NCBI RefSeq assembly: GCF_902706095.1
Contig: NZ_CACSJP010000001.1
Coordinates: 806,001-870,000, forward strand
Length of the DNA stretch: 64,000 nt
Direction: 5' to 3'
DNA from: Rhizobium sp. 18065
GTDB lineage: Bacteria; Pseudomonadota; Alphaproteobacteria; Rhizobiales; Rhizobiaceae
In this document: piece after piece, positions 17,105 through 25,505 of the stretch
Position numbering within the stretch: the stretch's first letter is position 1
Layout: every line of letters begins with the position of its first letter
Made by a program: the position numbers and the translations under genes
The notes under the pieces: generated by a model
Told to the model about the DNA's origin: nothing
The model's database searches: none
The model's input: the letters and a program-made list of their open reading frames with translations, nothing else

Positions 17105-17917
17105 TTACATCACGATAACCTTGGTGCCGACATTCACCCGTTCATAGAGATCGGTCACGTCTTCGTTTCGCATGCGGATGCAGCCGGAGGACACCCCGTT
17201 GCCGATCGTCCAGGGCGCATTGGTGCCGTGGATCCGGTAGAGGGTGGAGCCGAGATACATGGCGCGCGCACCAAGCGGATTTTCCGGCCCGCCTTCCATC
17301 GAGGCCGGCAGATAGTGGCCCTTGGCGGCTTCGCGCTTGATCATTTCCTGTGGCGGATGCCAGGACGGCCATTCGGCCTTGCGTGTCACCTTGTGCGTTC
17401 CAGCCCATTCGAAGCCCGGCTTGCCGACGCCGACGCCGTAGCGCTTGGCCTGGCCACCATCCATCACGAGGTAGAGGAAGCGGTTGTTGGTATCGATGAC
17501 GATCGTGCCCGGCTTGTGCTCGGTCTCGTAGGCGACCATCTGCGGCAGGAAGATCGGGTCGATCTGGGTCTTGACCGGCTTGTTCGGGCGCATGGCCGCC
17601 TGCTGCACCACGGGCTGCCGCGAAACGGCGCCCGGCTGGTCGAACAGGGTGCGGCGCTGCTGGCGTAGCTGTCGCTGCTGCACTGGGCGCTGCTGCTGCA
17701 GGACCTGGCGTTGATAGACGGGTGTAGCCCGGCGCTGGGCCGGCGCGACCACCCGCTGCCGCTGCTGTGGCACGCCACCCAGCTGCATCACCCATGGGGC
17801 CGACAGGTCGGGACTGACGATGACCGGCGGACGGTTCTGGTAACGCTCGCTGGCGGCAACCGGGAATGCCAGCGGCAGGCTGGCAATGAGCGCCAGCAGG
17901 ATCATTCTTTTCGACAT
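17105..17917 (-). CDS. L,D-transpeptidase with Gln/Arg-rich linker, exported
   Basis: A 270-residue exported L,D-transpeptidase. The signal peptide is residues 1-24 (ILLALIASLPLAFPVAAS). An unusual linker follows at ~residues 50-105, very rich in glutamine and arginine (QQRQRVVAPAQRRATP; VLQQQRPVQQRQLRQQRR). Then comes a YkuD domain with HGTNAPWTIG and SSGCIRMRNEDV carrying the catalytic cysteine. The frame is open far upstream over the tag gene on the other strand; the start at 17917 (MSKRMILL) is chosen because it begins the signal peptide. The basic linker could bind an anionic wall or outer-membrane partner. It is paralogous to the next gene downstream. Confidence 0.87.
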   Translation of the reverse strand: MSKRMILLALIASLPLAFPVAASERYQNRPPVIVSPDLSAPWVMQLGGVPQQRQRVVAPAQRRATPVYQRQVLQQQRPVQQRQLRQQRRTLFDQPGAVSRQPVVQQAAMRPNKPVKTQIDPIFLPQMVAYETEHKPGTIVIDTNNRFLYLVMDGGQAKRYGVGVGKPGFEWAGTHKVTRKAEWPSWHPPQEMIKREAAKGHYLPASMEGGPENPLGARAMYLGSTLYRIHGTNAPWTIGNGVSSGCIRMRNEDVTDLYERVNVGTKVIVM

Positions 17918-18145
17918 CGGACAACTCGCTACATGGGACCGAAAACAACAGAAGGCGGCATCAGTGCATGCGCCTTGCTGACGCGGATCGTGCCAGCCCG
18001 AACCCCGCCAATTGGTAAACAGGCGTTCATGAAAATGCATTCGGCGGCGTAAACCTTTCGTCAGGGTTAGCGCCGCGTTTGGAAACTTCGTGAACAAATG
18101 GTAAACGCCGGAGACGACGCACCGGTGGCAAGGGAGAAGGCTGAC

Positions 18146-18781
18146 ATGACAACGGACGAGGCAGGATTGATCACCGGCGAGGACGGGCTCGCCCGCTGCT
18201 TCTGGCATGGCGGACTGGACGATTACCGCCGTTATCATGATGAGGAATGGGGCAATCCGGTCACCGACGATATCCGGCTGTTTGAAAAGATCTGCCTCGA
18301 AGGCTTCCAGTCGGGCCTGTCCTGGCTGACCATCCTGCGCAAGCGCGACAATTTCCGCGCAGCCTTCGCCGGTTTCGATTTCCACCAGGTCGCCCTGTTC
18401 GGCGACGACGATATTGCCCGGTGCCTGGCCGACGCCGGCATCATCCGCCATCGCGGCAAGATCGTCTCGACGATCAACAATGCCCGCCATGCGATCGACC
18501 TGAAGGCCGAGTTCGGCTCGCTGGCCCGCTATTTCTGGAGCTTCGAGCCGGATCAGTGCGAGCGTCCCGCCCGCATGGATTATGCGACGCTGAGGGCCAA
18601 CCCGACCTCGCCGACCTCGATACGCTTGTCCAAGGATCTGAAGAAACGCGGCTGGAGTTTTGTCGGGCCGACCACCGTCTATGCCTTCATGCAGGCCATG
18701 GGTCTGGTCAATGATCATATCGAAGGCTGCTGCTGCCGGGAGACAATCGAGCAGAAGCGGCTGGTTTTCGTGCGTCCGTAA
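18146..18781 (+). CDS. tag: DNA-3-methyladenine glycosylase I
   Basis: A 211-residue base-excision-repair enzyme that removes 3-methyladenine from alkylated DNA. The family zinc snap is intact: cysteine in LARCFWHG, histidine in YRRYHDEEWG, and the C-terminal NDHIEGCCCR histidine and cysteine. The helix-hairpin-helix core lies between (FQSGLSWLTILRKRDNFR; NPTSPTSIRLSKDLKKRGW). I chose the ATG at 18146 (MTTDEAGL), preceded by AGGGAGAAGG; an ATG at 18098 has no such site. It is convergent, four bases apart, with a second glycosylase of the same family. Confidence 0.92.
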   Translation: MTTDEAGLITGEDGLARCFWHGGLDDYRRYHDEEWGNPVTDDIRLFEKICLEGFQSGLSWLTILRKRDNFRAAFAGFDFHQVALFGDDDIARCLADAGIIRHRGKIVSTINNARHAIDLKAEFGSLARYFWSFEPDQCERPARMDYATLRANPTSPTSIRLSKDLKKRGWSFVGPTTVYAFMQAMGLVNDHIEGCCCRETIEQKRLVFVRP

Positions 18782-18784
18782 CGG

Positions 18785-19450
18785 CTAGTCGATGCTCATC
18801 GCCAATACGCGGCTGATCTCCGTCAGGGAGCGGCCGGACTGTTCGCGCCAGCGGTTGAAGGCTGCCTGCACCGCGGCCCTGTCCTTGGCCGATGTCGGAG
18901 CCTTGGCAACCACGCCCTCGGCGATCAGCCGGTTGACGACGCTTCGCGACAGAATGAAACTGTCGATGCCGCAAAAGCGCAGGAAATACTGCCCGGTATT
19001 GCCGCCCAGTCGGGTGCCGCGTTTCTGCAGCAGGTCGAGAAGACCGATATAGTTGTCCGCCGGCCAGTCGGCAAAGAAGGCGCCGGCGCTGCCATGTTCG
19101 CGAGCGATCTCCGACAGGAAGGCGGCGTTCTGCTGCACGGCCCTGATCTTCGGCCCATGCCGGACGATCCGCGTATCGGAGACCAGCCGTTCGAAATCCT
19201 CGTCATGCAGCATGGCGCAGCTTCCGATGTCGAAACCGTCGAAGGCGGCCTCGAAGCCCGGCCACATGGCATCCACGACCTTCCAGTTGAAGCCGGACTG
19301 GAAGATGCAACGGGTCATCGTCGCCAGGAAGCGGTCGTCGGGCGTCGCGGCAATCTCGGCAAGCGGTTTTGGGTGCTGAAGCCCGTCCATCACCTCGGCC
19401 TCGCCCCGGCGATCGACGGCAAGCGACCAGATGTCCTCGAAAGTTCGCAT
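18785..19450 (-). CDS. Tag-like DNA glycosylase without the zinc snap
   Basis: A 221-residue protein of the 3-methyladenine DNA glycosylase I family by its central region (FLATMTRCIFQSGFNWKVVD, parallel to Tag's EGFQSGLSWLTIL) and overall layout. The N-terminal cysteine/histidine and C-terminal H-x3-C of Tag are missing, so the structural zinc is not expected. The C-terminal half has its own pattern (NTGQYFLRFCGIDSFILSR). Substrate specificity may therefore differ from Tag. It overlaps nothing but lies 8 bases from the upstream HAD gene on the same strand, suggesting a two-gene operon. Confidence 0.82.
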   Translation of the reverse strand: MRTFEDIWSLAVDRRGEAEVMDGLQHPKPLAEIAATPDDRFLATMTRCIFQSGFNWKVVDAMWPGFEAAFDGFDIGSCAMLHDEDFERLVSDTRIVRHGPKIRAVQQNAAFLSEIAREHGSAGAFFADWPADNYIGLLDLLQKRGTRLGGNTGQYFLRFCGIDSFILSRSVVNRLIAEGVVAKAPTSAKDRAAVQAAFNRWREQSGRSLTEISRVLAMSID

Positions 19451-19458
19451 CGGCGCTC

Positions 19459-20166
19459 CTACTGTCCCAGCGTTTCGATCAGAGACGGAACGTCGCCCAG
19501 ATGCGCGATCTCGCGAAAACGCGGTGCCTCGGTCGGCCGGTCGACATGCTCGAGCACCCAGGTCAGTTCATGCGGCACGAACACGCCCCAGGCGCCAGCG
19601 GCAATCGCCGGCACGATGTCTGATTTAAGCGAGTTTCCAATCATCACCGACCGTTCCGGTCCCTCGCCATGTTTGCCAAAAATCCGTCGATAGGTGGTCG
19701 CCGACTTGTCGGAAACGATCTCGACGGCGTCGAAATAATCGCCGAGCCCCGACTGCGCCAGTTTGCGTTCCTGGTCGAAAAGGTCGCCCTTGGTGATCAG
19801 CACGAGGAAATAGTGGCCCGAAAGCGCCTCCAGTGCCGCGCGTGCATGCGGCAGGCATTCGACCGGGTGGCTGAGAAGTTCGCGGCCGATCGACAGGATT
19901 TCGCCGATCACCGTGCCCGGCACCCGGCCCTCGGTGATCTCCAGCGCGGTTTCCACCATCGACAGGGTAAAGCCCTTGATGCCGAAACCATAGTGGGAAA
20001 GGTTGCGTTTCTCGGCCTCCAGCAGCCGTTCCGAAACGCGGTCGCCTTCGGCAAACTCCGACAGAAGGCTCTGAAAATGCGCTTCCGTCAGCTTGTAGTA
20101 TTGCTCGTTCTGCCAAAGCGTATCGTCGGCGTCGAAGCCGACGACGGTGATCGGACGAATGGACAT
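19459..20166 (-). CDS. HAD-superfamily hydrolase (COG1011-like)
   Basis: A 235-residue phosphatase. Motif I is FDADDTLWQNE (nucleophile at ~residue 11), motif II LITKGDLFDQ, with a lysine in the middle block, and motif III is IGNSLKSDIVPAIAAG. The helical cap between residues ~20 and 100 suggests a small phosphorylated metabolite as substrate, not identifiable here. GGAGGG sits six bases before the ATG at 20166; the frame is open upstream to 20241 without a better site. Probably co-transcribed with the Tag-like gene downstream. Confidence 0.85.
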   Translation of the reverse strand: MSIRPITVVGFDADDTLWQNEQYYKLTEAHFQSLLSEFAEGDRVSERLLEAEKRNLSHYGFGIKGFTLSMVETALEITEGRVPGTVIGEILSIGRELLSHPVECLPHARAALEALSGHYFLVLITKGDLFDQERKLAQSGLGDYFDAVEIVSDKSATTYRRIFGKHGEGPERSVMIGNSLKSDIVPAIAAGAWGVFVPHELTWVLEHVDRPTEAPRFREIAHLGDVPSLIETLGQ

Positions 20167-20281
20167 CGCGCCCTCCGGGATGTGAATGCGCCAGAGATTA
20201 GCCTGCCACTTCGGCAAAGCAATGGCGCTTTGCCGCGCCATTGCGATTGTTCAAGGCTGTTTCACTCTTTCACGGCGTGGA

Positions 20282-20650
20282 CTACTGGCCGTGCTTCGAC
20301 AGCCAGTCCTTCATCATGGCAATCTCGCCTTCCTGCGCCTGGATCACCTCTTCGGCCAGCTTGCGGATGTCCGCATCCTTGCCGTATTCCAGGACGATCC
20401 GGGCCATGTCGATTGCGCCCTGGTGATGCGGGATCATGCCGCGGACGAAGTCGACATCGGCATCGCCGGTCAGCGGCGCTGCCATGTCGGCATGCATCTT
20501 GTCATTGGCCGCCTGGAAGGCCTTCGACGACGGGCCGTCATCGCCCATCGGCATCATATGGTCCTGATGCATCGTGTGGTCCTGGGCGATGGCAAACGTG
20601 GAAGTGAGAGCGAGCGTCAGTGACGCCGCAACGATGATTGTCTTCAGCAT
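20282..20650 (-). CDS. DUF305 periplasmic protein, probable copper binding
   Basis: A 122-residue exported protein. Signal peptide residues 1-22 (IVAASLTLALTSTFAIA) precede a Met/His-rich segment (DHTMHQDHMMPMGDD) and a DUF305 helix bundle with the signature DFVRGMIPHHQGAIDMARI and repeated methionines. Related proteins (for example CopM) bind copper in the periplasm. The upstream gene on the same strand is also Met/His/Cys-rich, supporting a metal-handling pair. Function in this organism is inferred. Confidence 0.85.
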   Translation of the reverse strand: MLKTIIVAASLTLALTSTFAIAQDHTMHQDHMMPMGDDGPSSKAFQAANDKMHADMAAPLTGDADVDFVRGMIPHHQGAIDMARIVLEYGKDADIRKLAEEVIQAQEGEIAMMKDWLSKHGQ

Positions 20651-20720
20651 GGTTTTTCCCTTTTCTCAGACGGGATGATCGAATGGTGGTCTGGCGGTCA
20701 AGCCGCCACAACAGCATTGA

Positions 20721-21089
20721 TCAGGCCCGGGGAGGGGGCACCTGGGGGGCAAGCACGAGTGAGAGAAGACGTGGCGAAAGCTGCGGCGCTTCTGCGGCCC
20801 GCGCCGACTTTCCGGCATCGGCAAAAGCGATTTGCGGCACCAGCGTCACGCAGGCGGCGCAATGTCCACCCGGCAGCATCTTTGCTCCACCGGCTTTGCC
20901 CACCGGCGTGGAGGCGGTGGCGGCATGTGGACAGTCCGGATCTGCCGTCATGGCCGACATTTCGTGTTGGCCGGGATTGTCCGCCATCCCGATCCCCATA
21001 CCCATACCCATGGCAATCGCGCCGGAGATCGGCATCGCACCATAGGCCAGGGCTGCAATCAGCAGCATGAGACGGATGAACCTGTTCAT
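20721..21089 (-). CDS. Small Met/His/Cys-rich exported protein, DUF2946-like
   Basis: A 122-residue protein with an N-terminal hydrophobic signal (LMLLIAALAYGAMPISGAIA) and then a methionine/glycine run (AMGMGMGIGMADNPGQHEM). Two cysteine motifs follow, DPDCPHAAT and PGGHCAACVTLV, and the C-terminus is proline-rich. The spacing of CPH and HCxxC is what one sees in small copper-linked DUF2946-type proteins. I choose the ATG at 21089, which begins the signal sequence; the open frame continues upstream but carries no plausible start. It is 70 bases from the DUF305 gene and likely in the same unit. Confidence 0.72.
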   Translation of the reverse strand: MNRFIRLMLLIAALAYGAMPISGAIAMGMGMGIGMADNPGQHEMSAMTADPDCPHAATASTPVGKAGGAKMLPGGHCAACVTLVPQIAFADAGKSARAAEAPQLSPRLLSLVLAPQVPPPRA

Positions 21090-21133
21090 GGCTGACAAGG
21101 TAAGCGCGATTGGGCCAAAAGCAAGGCACGCCT

Positions 21134-21928
21134 TCAGCGACATGTGCGCGCAATCACCCGGTGCACCACCTGATGGTCGGCGCTTTGCTCGCCGAACGGC
21201 ACAACAGGCCAGTCCCATTCCGAGGCCAAGTCCAAGTGAGAGCCCCAGCGCGCATCGGGGGCGGGTACCTCGACACCATGCAGCAGATCCACGGTTTCCT
21301 GGCCCCGGCCGGCCCGGTCGATCACGCTGTAGGCGACATCCGTCAACAGGCATGTCGTTGCTGCGATATCGCGTAGACCGTGCAGATGCGCCGAGATCAG
21401 CGTCTTCAGCGCATCGCCCGGCATCGTCCCGGCCGAGATCGTCTCCAGCCGCTTCTTCGCGCCGATCCCGATCTGCGACAGCAGATTGGCCGAAACGACG
21501 AAATCGAGATAGGGCACCTGGCGCAGGAAGGAGAGCGGATCGGGTTTCTGCCCCATGGCCAAGGAATCGAAGCCGGAAAGATCACGCTCGATCAGCCGGA
21601 TGTTTTTCAGGCCCTTCAGTGCAATCCAGGCTCTTGTGCTGGCCAGATGCACGAGATCGACCAGCACCACGGTGTCGAAGCGCTTCGCAAGCTCGACGAT
21701 CGGCACGTCGCGCAACAGTCCTGACCCGAGCACCACGGCTGTCCGCTGCTGCCGCAATCCGTCGCATGCCGCGACGATAGCCGCCTTGCTGCGCGCCTCA
21801 TGCTCCGCCCACTGTCGCGCGCAGCGATGAGCCCGCGACCAGAGATTGACGGACGAGCGCAGATAGGGCCGATGCGCCGGCATCGTCAGCGGCCAGCTTG
21901 CCGCATAGTTCAACGCTTCGAGGATCAT
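21134..21928 (-). CDS. Putative SAM-dependent methyltransferase-like protein
   Basis: A 264-residue protein with a Rossmann-like core. TAVVLGSGLLRDVPIVELA (~residues 62-80) looks like motif I for SAM binding, FDTVVLVDLVHL like the following acidic strand, and IRLIERDLSGF like motif II. The downstream YLDFVVSANLLSQIG resembles motif IV. The start at 21928 is three bases after the stop of the RelE-like toxin gene on the same strand, so the three genes may be one transcript. I do not recognise a specific family. Its role could be unrelated to the toxin. Confidence 0.68.
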   Translation of the reverse strand: MILEALNYAASWPLTMPAHRPYLRSSVNLWSRAHRCARQWAEHEARSKAAIVAACDGLRQQRTAVVLGSGLLRDVPIVELAKRFDTVVLVDLVHLASTRAWIALKGLKNIRLIERDLSGFDSLAMGQKPDPLSFLRQVPYLDFVVSANLLSQIGIGAKKRLETISAGTMPGDALKTLISAHLHGLRDIAATTCLLTDVAYSVIDRAGRGQETVDLLHGVEVPAPDARWGSHLDLASEWDWPVVPFGEQSADHQVVHRVIARTCR

Positions 21929-21931
21929 GCT

Positions 21932-22201
21932 CTACCGGTAGATCTGGCTGCGATGGCCGATCTCGACGACGAGTACGACCAGTTTGTGATCCTGGATATC
22001 GCAGATGATCCGGTAGTCGCCAACCTTGTAACGCCAGAGATGTTCGAACCGGGAGCCTTGAAGCGCATCGCCGAGCTGGCGGGGATTGTCCAGGAACAGC
22101 ACACGCTTCTCCAAATAGCTGAGAATGCGCGCGGCCTCTCTGGGGGCGAACTTTGCAAGTTGCTTGCGCGCCTTGTCGTCGATTTCAAGCGTCCAGACCA
22201 A
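21932..22201 (-). CDS. RelE/ParE-family toxin
   Basis: An 89-residue protein with the RelE fold. It begins MVWTLEIDDKARKQLAKF and has the core LFLDNPRQLGDALQG, LWRYKVGDYRIICDI and a final HRSQIYR. Such toxins cleave ribosome-bound mRNA or inhibit gyrase. The conserved basic residues (R in WRYKVGDYR, and the C-terminal HR) are present. The start is TTG at 22201, the only sensible one for the family N-terminus. The antitoxin gene overlaps it by 17 bases upstream. Confidence 0.85.
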   Translation of the reverse strand: MVWTLEIDDKARKQLAKFAPREAARILSYLEKRVLFLDNPRQLGDALQGSRFEHLWRYKVGDYRIICDIQDHKLVVLVVEIGHRSQIYR

Positions 22202-22418
22202 GGGAGCTCACGACCTCTTCAAGAGTGTAGGTCTTGTCATCGCCACGCTCGCGAGCCTCCATGACGGCTTCTGCACGTTTCAGGAAGTATGTATCTTCGA
22301 GGCGCTGCTCCAGGGCCTCCAGAATGTAGGCGTTCAGGGACATGCCTGCTTCAGTCGCATATTCCAGTGCGAGCCGCTGCATTTCTGCAGGCATCTCCAA
22401 TAGCACGCGTTCGCTCAT
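22185..22418 (-). CDS. RelB-like ribbon-helix-helix antitoxin
   Basis: A 77-residue acidic protein. The N-terminal segment SERVLLEMPAEMQRLALEYA with EAGMSLNAYILEALEQRLED fits a ribbon-helix-helix DNA-binding domain. The C-terminal part (DDKTYTLEEVVSSLGLDA) would wrap the toxin. It overlaps the toxin gene by 17 bases. The start at 22418 is chosen because it gives the canonical length; the frame is open upstream. Autoregulation of its own promoter is expected for the family. Confidence 0.83.
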   Translation of the reverse strand: MSERVLLEMPAEMQRLALEYATEAGMSLNAYILEALEQRLEDTYFLKRAEAVMEARERGDDKTYTLEEVVSSLGLDA

Positions 22419-22549
22419 GTGCCCGATCCTCGGTTTCGTGCCGCAATATACCATCGCGAACCACTCTTCGCCACCCTTCGCCCTTGCCGCCAAATGCTTG
22501 ATCCTCTAAGACACCGGCACATTTTGAAACGAAAAATCCGGTTGTGATC

Positions 22550-24115
22550 ATGAGCGAAAAGAACAAGAAGCCGCAGAAACTCAAGGCCCGCCTGCCGCGC
22601 GGCTTCGTTGATCGCGAGGCCGGCGACATCCGCGCCGCCAACCAGATGATGGAGACCATTCGCGAGGTCTATGAGCGCTACGGCTTCGACCCGATCGAGA
22701 CGCCGCTGTTCGAATATACCGACGCGCTCGGCAAGTTCCTGCCCGACAGCGACCGCCCGAATGAGGGTGTCTTTTCGCTGCAGGACGACGACAAGCAGTG
22801 GATGTCGCTGCGCTACGACCTGACGGCGCCGATGGCGCGGCATGTGGCGGAAAACTTCAACGAGATCCAGCTGCCCTTCCGCACCTACCGCGCCGGTTAT
22901 GTCTTCCGCAACGAGAAGCCGGGTCCGGGCCGTTTCCGCCAGTTCATGCAGTTCGATGCCGACACCGTCGGCGCGCCGGGCGTCCAGTCCGATGCCGAAA
23001 TGTGCATGATGATGGCCGACACGCTGGAAGCACTGGGCATCAAGCGCGGCGACTATGTGATCCGGGTCAACAACCGCAAGGTTTTGGACGGTGTGATGGA
23101 GGCCATCGGCCTTGGCGGCGAGGAGAATGCGGGACGGCGTCTCGGCGTGCTGAGGGCCCTAGACAAATTCGACAAGTTCGGCCCTGAAGGCGTAAAGCTT
23201 TTGCTCGGCGAAGGTCGCAAGGACGAATCTGGCGATTTCACCAAGGGTGCCGGGCTTTCTGATGAGTTCGCTGATAAACTCGTAAGCCTGTTGATGAGCC
23301 AAATGGGCAGTCTGAGCCAGACATTCGCACTCATACGCGACAGCTTTGGCAGCAATTCTGCTCTGGACGCTGGTCTTGATGAACTGAGTGTTATGGCGAA
23401 CCTGCTGGCTGCAGCCAATTATTCCACGGAGACTTCGCAATATCGGTCTGAAGCCACGGATGAGCAGATGCGGATCATCGTCGACCCCTCCGTCGTTCGC
23501 GGTCTCGAATATTACACCGGCCCCGTCTACGAAGCCGAACTGACCTTCGACGTCACCAACGAAAAGGGCGAAAAGGTCGTCTTCGGCTCGGTCGGCGGCG
23601 GCGGGCGTTATGATGGCCTCGTCTCGCGCTTCATGGGCCAGCCTGTCCCGGCCACCGGCTTCTCCATCGGCGTCTCGCGCCTGATGACGGCCTTGAAGAA
23701 CCTCGGCAAGCTCGGCCAGGACGACGTTCTGGGTCCGGTCCTCGTCACCGTTATGGACGGCGATGTCGAAAGCATGGGCCGCTACCAGCGCTTTACGCAG
23801 GCTCTGCGGGCCGAGGGCATCCGCGCCGAAATGTACCAGGGCAACTGGAAGAAGTTCGGCAACCAGCTGAAATATGCCGACCGCCGTGGCGCCCCCATTG
23901 CCATCATCCAGGGCGGCGACGAGCGCGCTCAGGGCGTCGTGCAGATCAAGGACCTGATCGAGGGAAAACGCCTGTCCGGGGAAATCACCGACAATGCCGA
24001 ATGGCGCGAAGCCCGCGTCGCGCAGGATGTGGTGCCGGAGGCCGAGCTGGTGGCCAAGGTCAAGGAGATCCTGGCCGCCCAGGCGGAAGATCGTCTCCGG
24101 GCGAAGGGTGTCTAA
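22550..24115 (+). CDS. hisS: Histidyl-tRNA synthetase
   Basis: A 521-residue class II aminoacyl-tRNA synthetase that charges tRNA-His. Class II motif 2 appears as [21 protein letters not shown] (first 20 residues matter), the histidine-binding block as [17 protein letters not shown], and the C-terminal anticodon-binding domain starts around residue 410. The start ATG at 22550 ([19 protein letters not shown]) fits rhizobial homologues; an in-frame GTG lies two codons upstream. The segment 23155-23460 (residues ~203-304), in the alpha-protein-specific insertion, has visibly fewer GC-ending codons than the flanks. hisZ and hisG follow, with a repeat element between hisS and hisZ. Confidence 0.94.
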   Translation: MSEKNKKPQKLKARLPRGFVDREAGDIRAANQMMETIREVYERYGFDPIETPLFEYTDALGKFLPDSDRPNEGVFSLQDDDKQWMSLRYDLTAPMARHVAENFNEIQLPFRTYRAGYVFRNEKPGPGRFRQFMQFDADTVGAPGVQSDAEMCMMMADTLEALGIKRGDYVIRVNNRKVLDGVMEAIGLGGEENAGRRLGVLRALDKFDKFGPEGVKLLLGEGRKDESGDFTKGAGLSDEFADKLVSLLMSQMGSLSQTFALIRDSFGSNSALDAGLDELSVMANLLAAANYSTETSQYRSEATDEQMRIIVDPSVVRGLEYYTGPVYEAELTFDVTNEKGEKVVFGSVGGGGRYDGLVSRFMGQPVPATGFSIGVSRLMTALKNLGKLGQDDVLGPVLVTVMDGDVESMGRYQRFTQALRAEGIRAEMYQGNWKKFGNQLKYADRRGAPIAIIQGGDERAQGVVQIKDLIEGKRLSGEITDNAEWREARVAQDVVPEAELVAKVKEILAAQAEDRLRAKGV

Positions 24116-24135
24116 TGTCTGAACGGGTGGCTTTT

Positions 24136-24295
24136 CCCCTCCCCAACCCTCCCCACAAGGGGGAGGGGGCAGGTCGGCGCATATCGCCCGAGGTGTGGTT
24201 TGCCTCATTGGTGCGTTTGGCTGTTGAGACCGGCGACAGCCCCGAGTCTTCTCCCCCCTTGTGGGGGAGATGGGCGGCAGCCCAGAGGGGGTCTT
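24136..24295. repeat. Rhizobial palindromic intergenic repeat, copy 2 (hisS-hisZ)
   Basis: The left arm reads CCCCTCCCCAACCCTCCCCA and continues with CAAGGGGGAGGGGGC. The right arm (about 24250-24295) reads CTCCCCCCTTGTGGGGGAGA and continues with TGGGCGGCAGCCCAGAGGGGG. The arms face each other around a ~70-base centre. The core of the right arm matches the other two copies in this window, but the left arm is a different, more C-rich variant. It lies between hisS and hisZ, interrupting what would otherwise be a tight operon. Confidence 0.75.
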
Positions 24296-24320
24296 CTCCC
24301 ACCACCGCAGGAGCCATGCC

Positions 24321-25505
24321 ATGCCCCTGATCGACATGCCAGATTTCGCCGGCACGCTGCTGGACGAATTTACCGCCCGCGCCACCACCCGCGTCGATAC
24401 GCCGGTGATCCAGCCGGCCGCACCGTTTCTCGATATGGCCGGCGAGGACCTGCGCCGGCGCATCTTCCTCACCGAGAACGAGCGCGGCGAGAGCCTGTGC
24501 CTGCGGCCGGAATTCACCATTCCCGTCTGCCTGCGCCATATCGAGACCGCGACCGGCACGCCGAAGCGTTACGCCTATCTCGGCGAGGTTTTCCGCCAGC
24601 GCCGGGAAGGCGCGCAGGAATTCTACCAGGCTGGCATCGAGGATCTTGGCAATACCGGCGTGGCCGCTGCCGATGCCCGTGCCGTTGCCGACAGCGTCCA
24701 GATCCTGACGCGCCTGCTGCCCGGCAAGCCACTATCGGTGATGCTCGGCGACCAGTCTGTGTTCGAGGCGGTGGTGAAGGCGCTCGGCCTGCCGGCAGGC
24801 TGGCAGAAACGGCTGATCCAGGCTTTCGGCAACCCGGCCCAGATCGACCAGTTGCTGCGCCGCCTGGCGACACCGTCGCCGGTGCCAGGCCTTGATCCGA
24901 AGGTATCCGACCTGCTGTCGCTCGGTGACGAGCAAGCCCTTGTTGCCCATATCGACGAGACCATGCAGGCGACCGGTTACCTGACCAATGCCAGCCGCAC
25001 GCCTGTCGAGATTGCCCGCCGCTTGAAGGAAAAGCTGGCGCTGGCCGAAACAAGGCTGGACGGCGCGGCTCTGCTGCTGCTGCGCGAATTCCTCTCGCTG
25101 GAACTGCCGCTGTCGGAAGCGTCCGCAGCACTGGCCGGATTTGCCGATGCCGCCGGGCTGAAGCTCGGTGCCGCAGCCCAGCGCTTCGACGAACGGGTAG
25201 TCGCCCTTGCCGATACCGGCATCGACCTGTCCGCGATCACGTATCGCGCCGCCTTCGGCCGTCCGCTCGACTATTATACCGGGCTTGTCTTCGAAGTGGT
25301 GGCGGAAGATCGTCCGGCGGTGCTCGCCGGCGGTGGCCGTTTCGACCGGCTGCTGACGCTGCTCGGCGCCGAAACCCATATCCCGGCTGTCGGCTTCTCG
25401 CTGTGGCTGGACCGCATCGAAGCCGAGAGGGCCGACGCGGCGATCCGAAAAGTGGATGCCGGTTTTCGGGCGGAATCGTCGCGCCAGCAAGCGAGAAATC
25501 CATGA
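24321..25505 (+). CDS. hisZ: ATP phosphoribosyltransferase regulatory subunit HisZ
   Basis: A 394-residue paralogue of the HisRS catalytic core without tRNA-charging activity; it activates and feedback-regulates the short HisG. HisRS-like blocks remain: [35 protein letters not shown] and [11 protein letters not shown]. No anticodon-binding domain is present. The start at 24321 (MPLIDMPDF) has GCAGGAG nearby; the longer open frame begins inside the repeat. The stop overlaps the hisG start by four bases (ATGA), ensuring balanced synthesis of the two subunits. Confidence 0.93.
   Translation: MPLIDMPDFAGTLLDEFTARATTRVDTPVIQPAAPFLDMAGEDLRRRIFLTENERGESLCLRPEFTIPVCLRHIETATGTPKRYAYLGEVFRQRREGAQEFYQAGIEDLGNTGVAAADARAVADSVQILTRLLPGKPLSVMLGDQSVFEAVVKALGLPAGWQKRLIQAFGNPAQIDQLLRRLATPSPVPGLDPKVSDLLSLGDEQALVAHIDETMQATGYLTNASRTPVEIARRLKEKLALAETRLDGAALLLLREFLSLELPLSEASAALAGFADAAGLKLGAAAQRFDERVVALADTGIDLSAITYRAAFGRPLDYYTGLVFEVVAEDRPAVLAGGGRFDRLLTLLGAETHIPAVGFSLWLDRIEAERADAAIRKVDAGFRAESSRQQARNP

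Noticed and set aside
17105..18718. Long minus-strand open frame extending the second L,D-transpeptidase over tag
   Set aside because: The signal peptide begins at 17917; upstream is antisense to tag.
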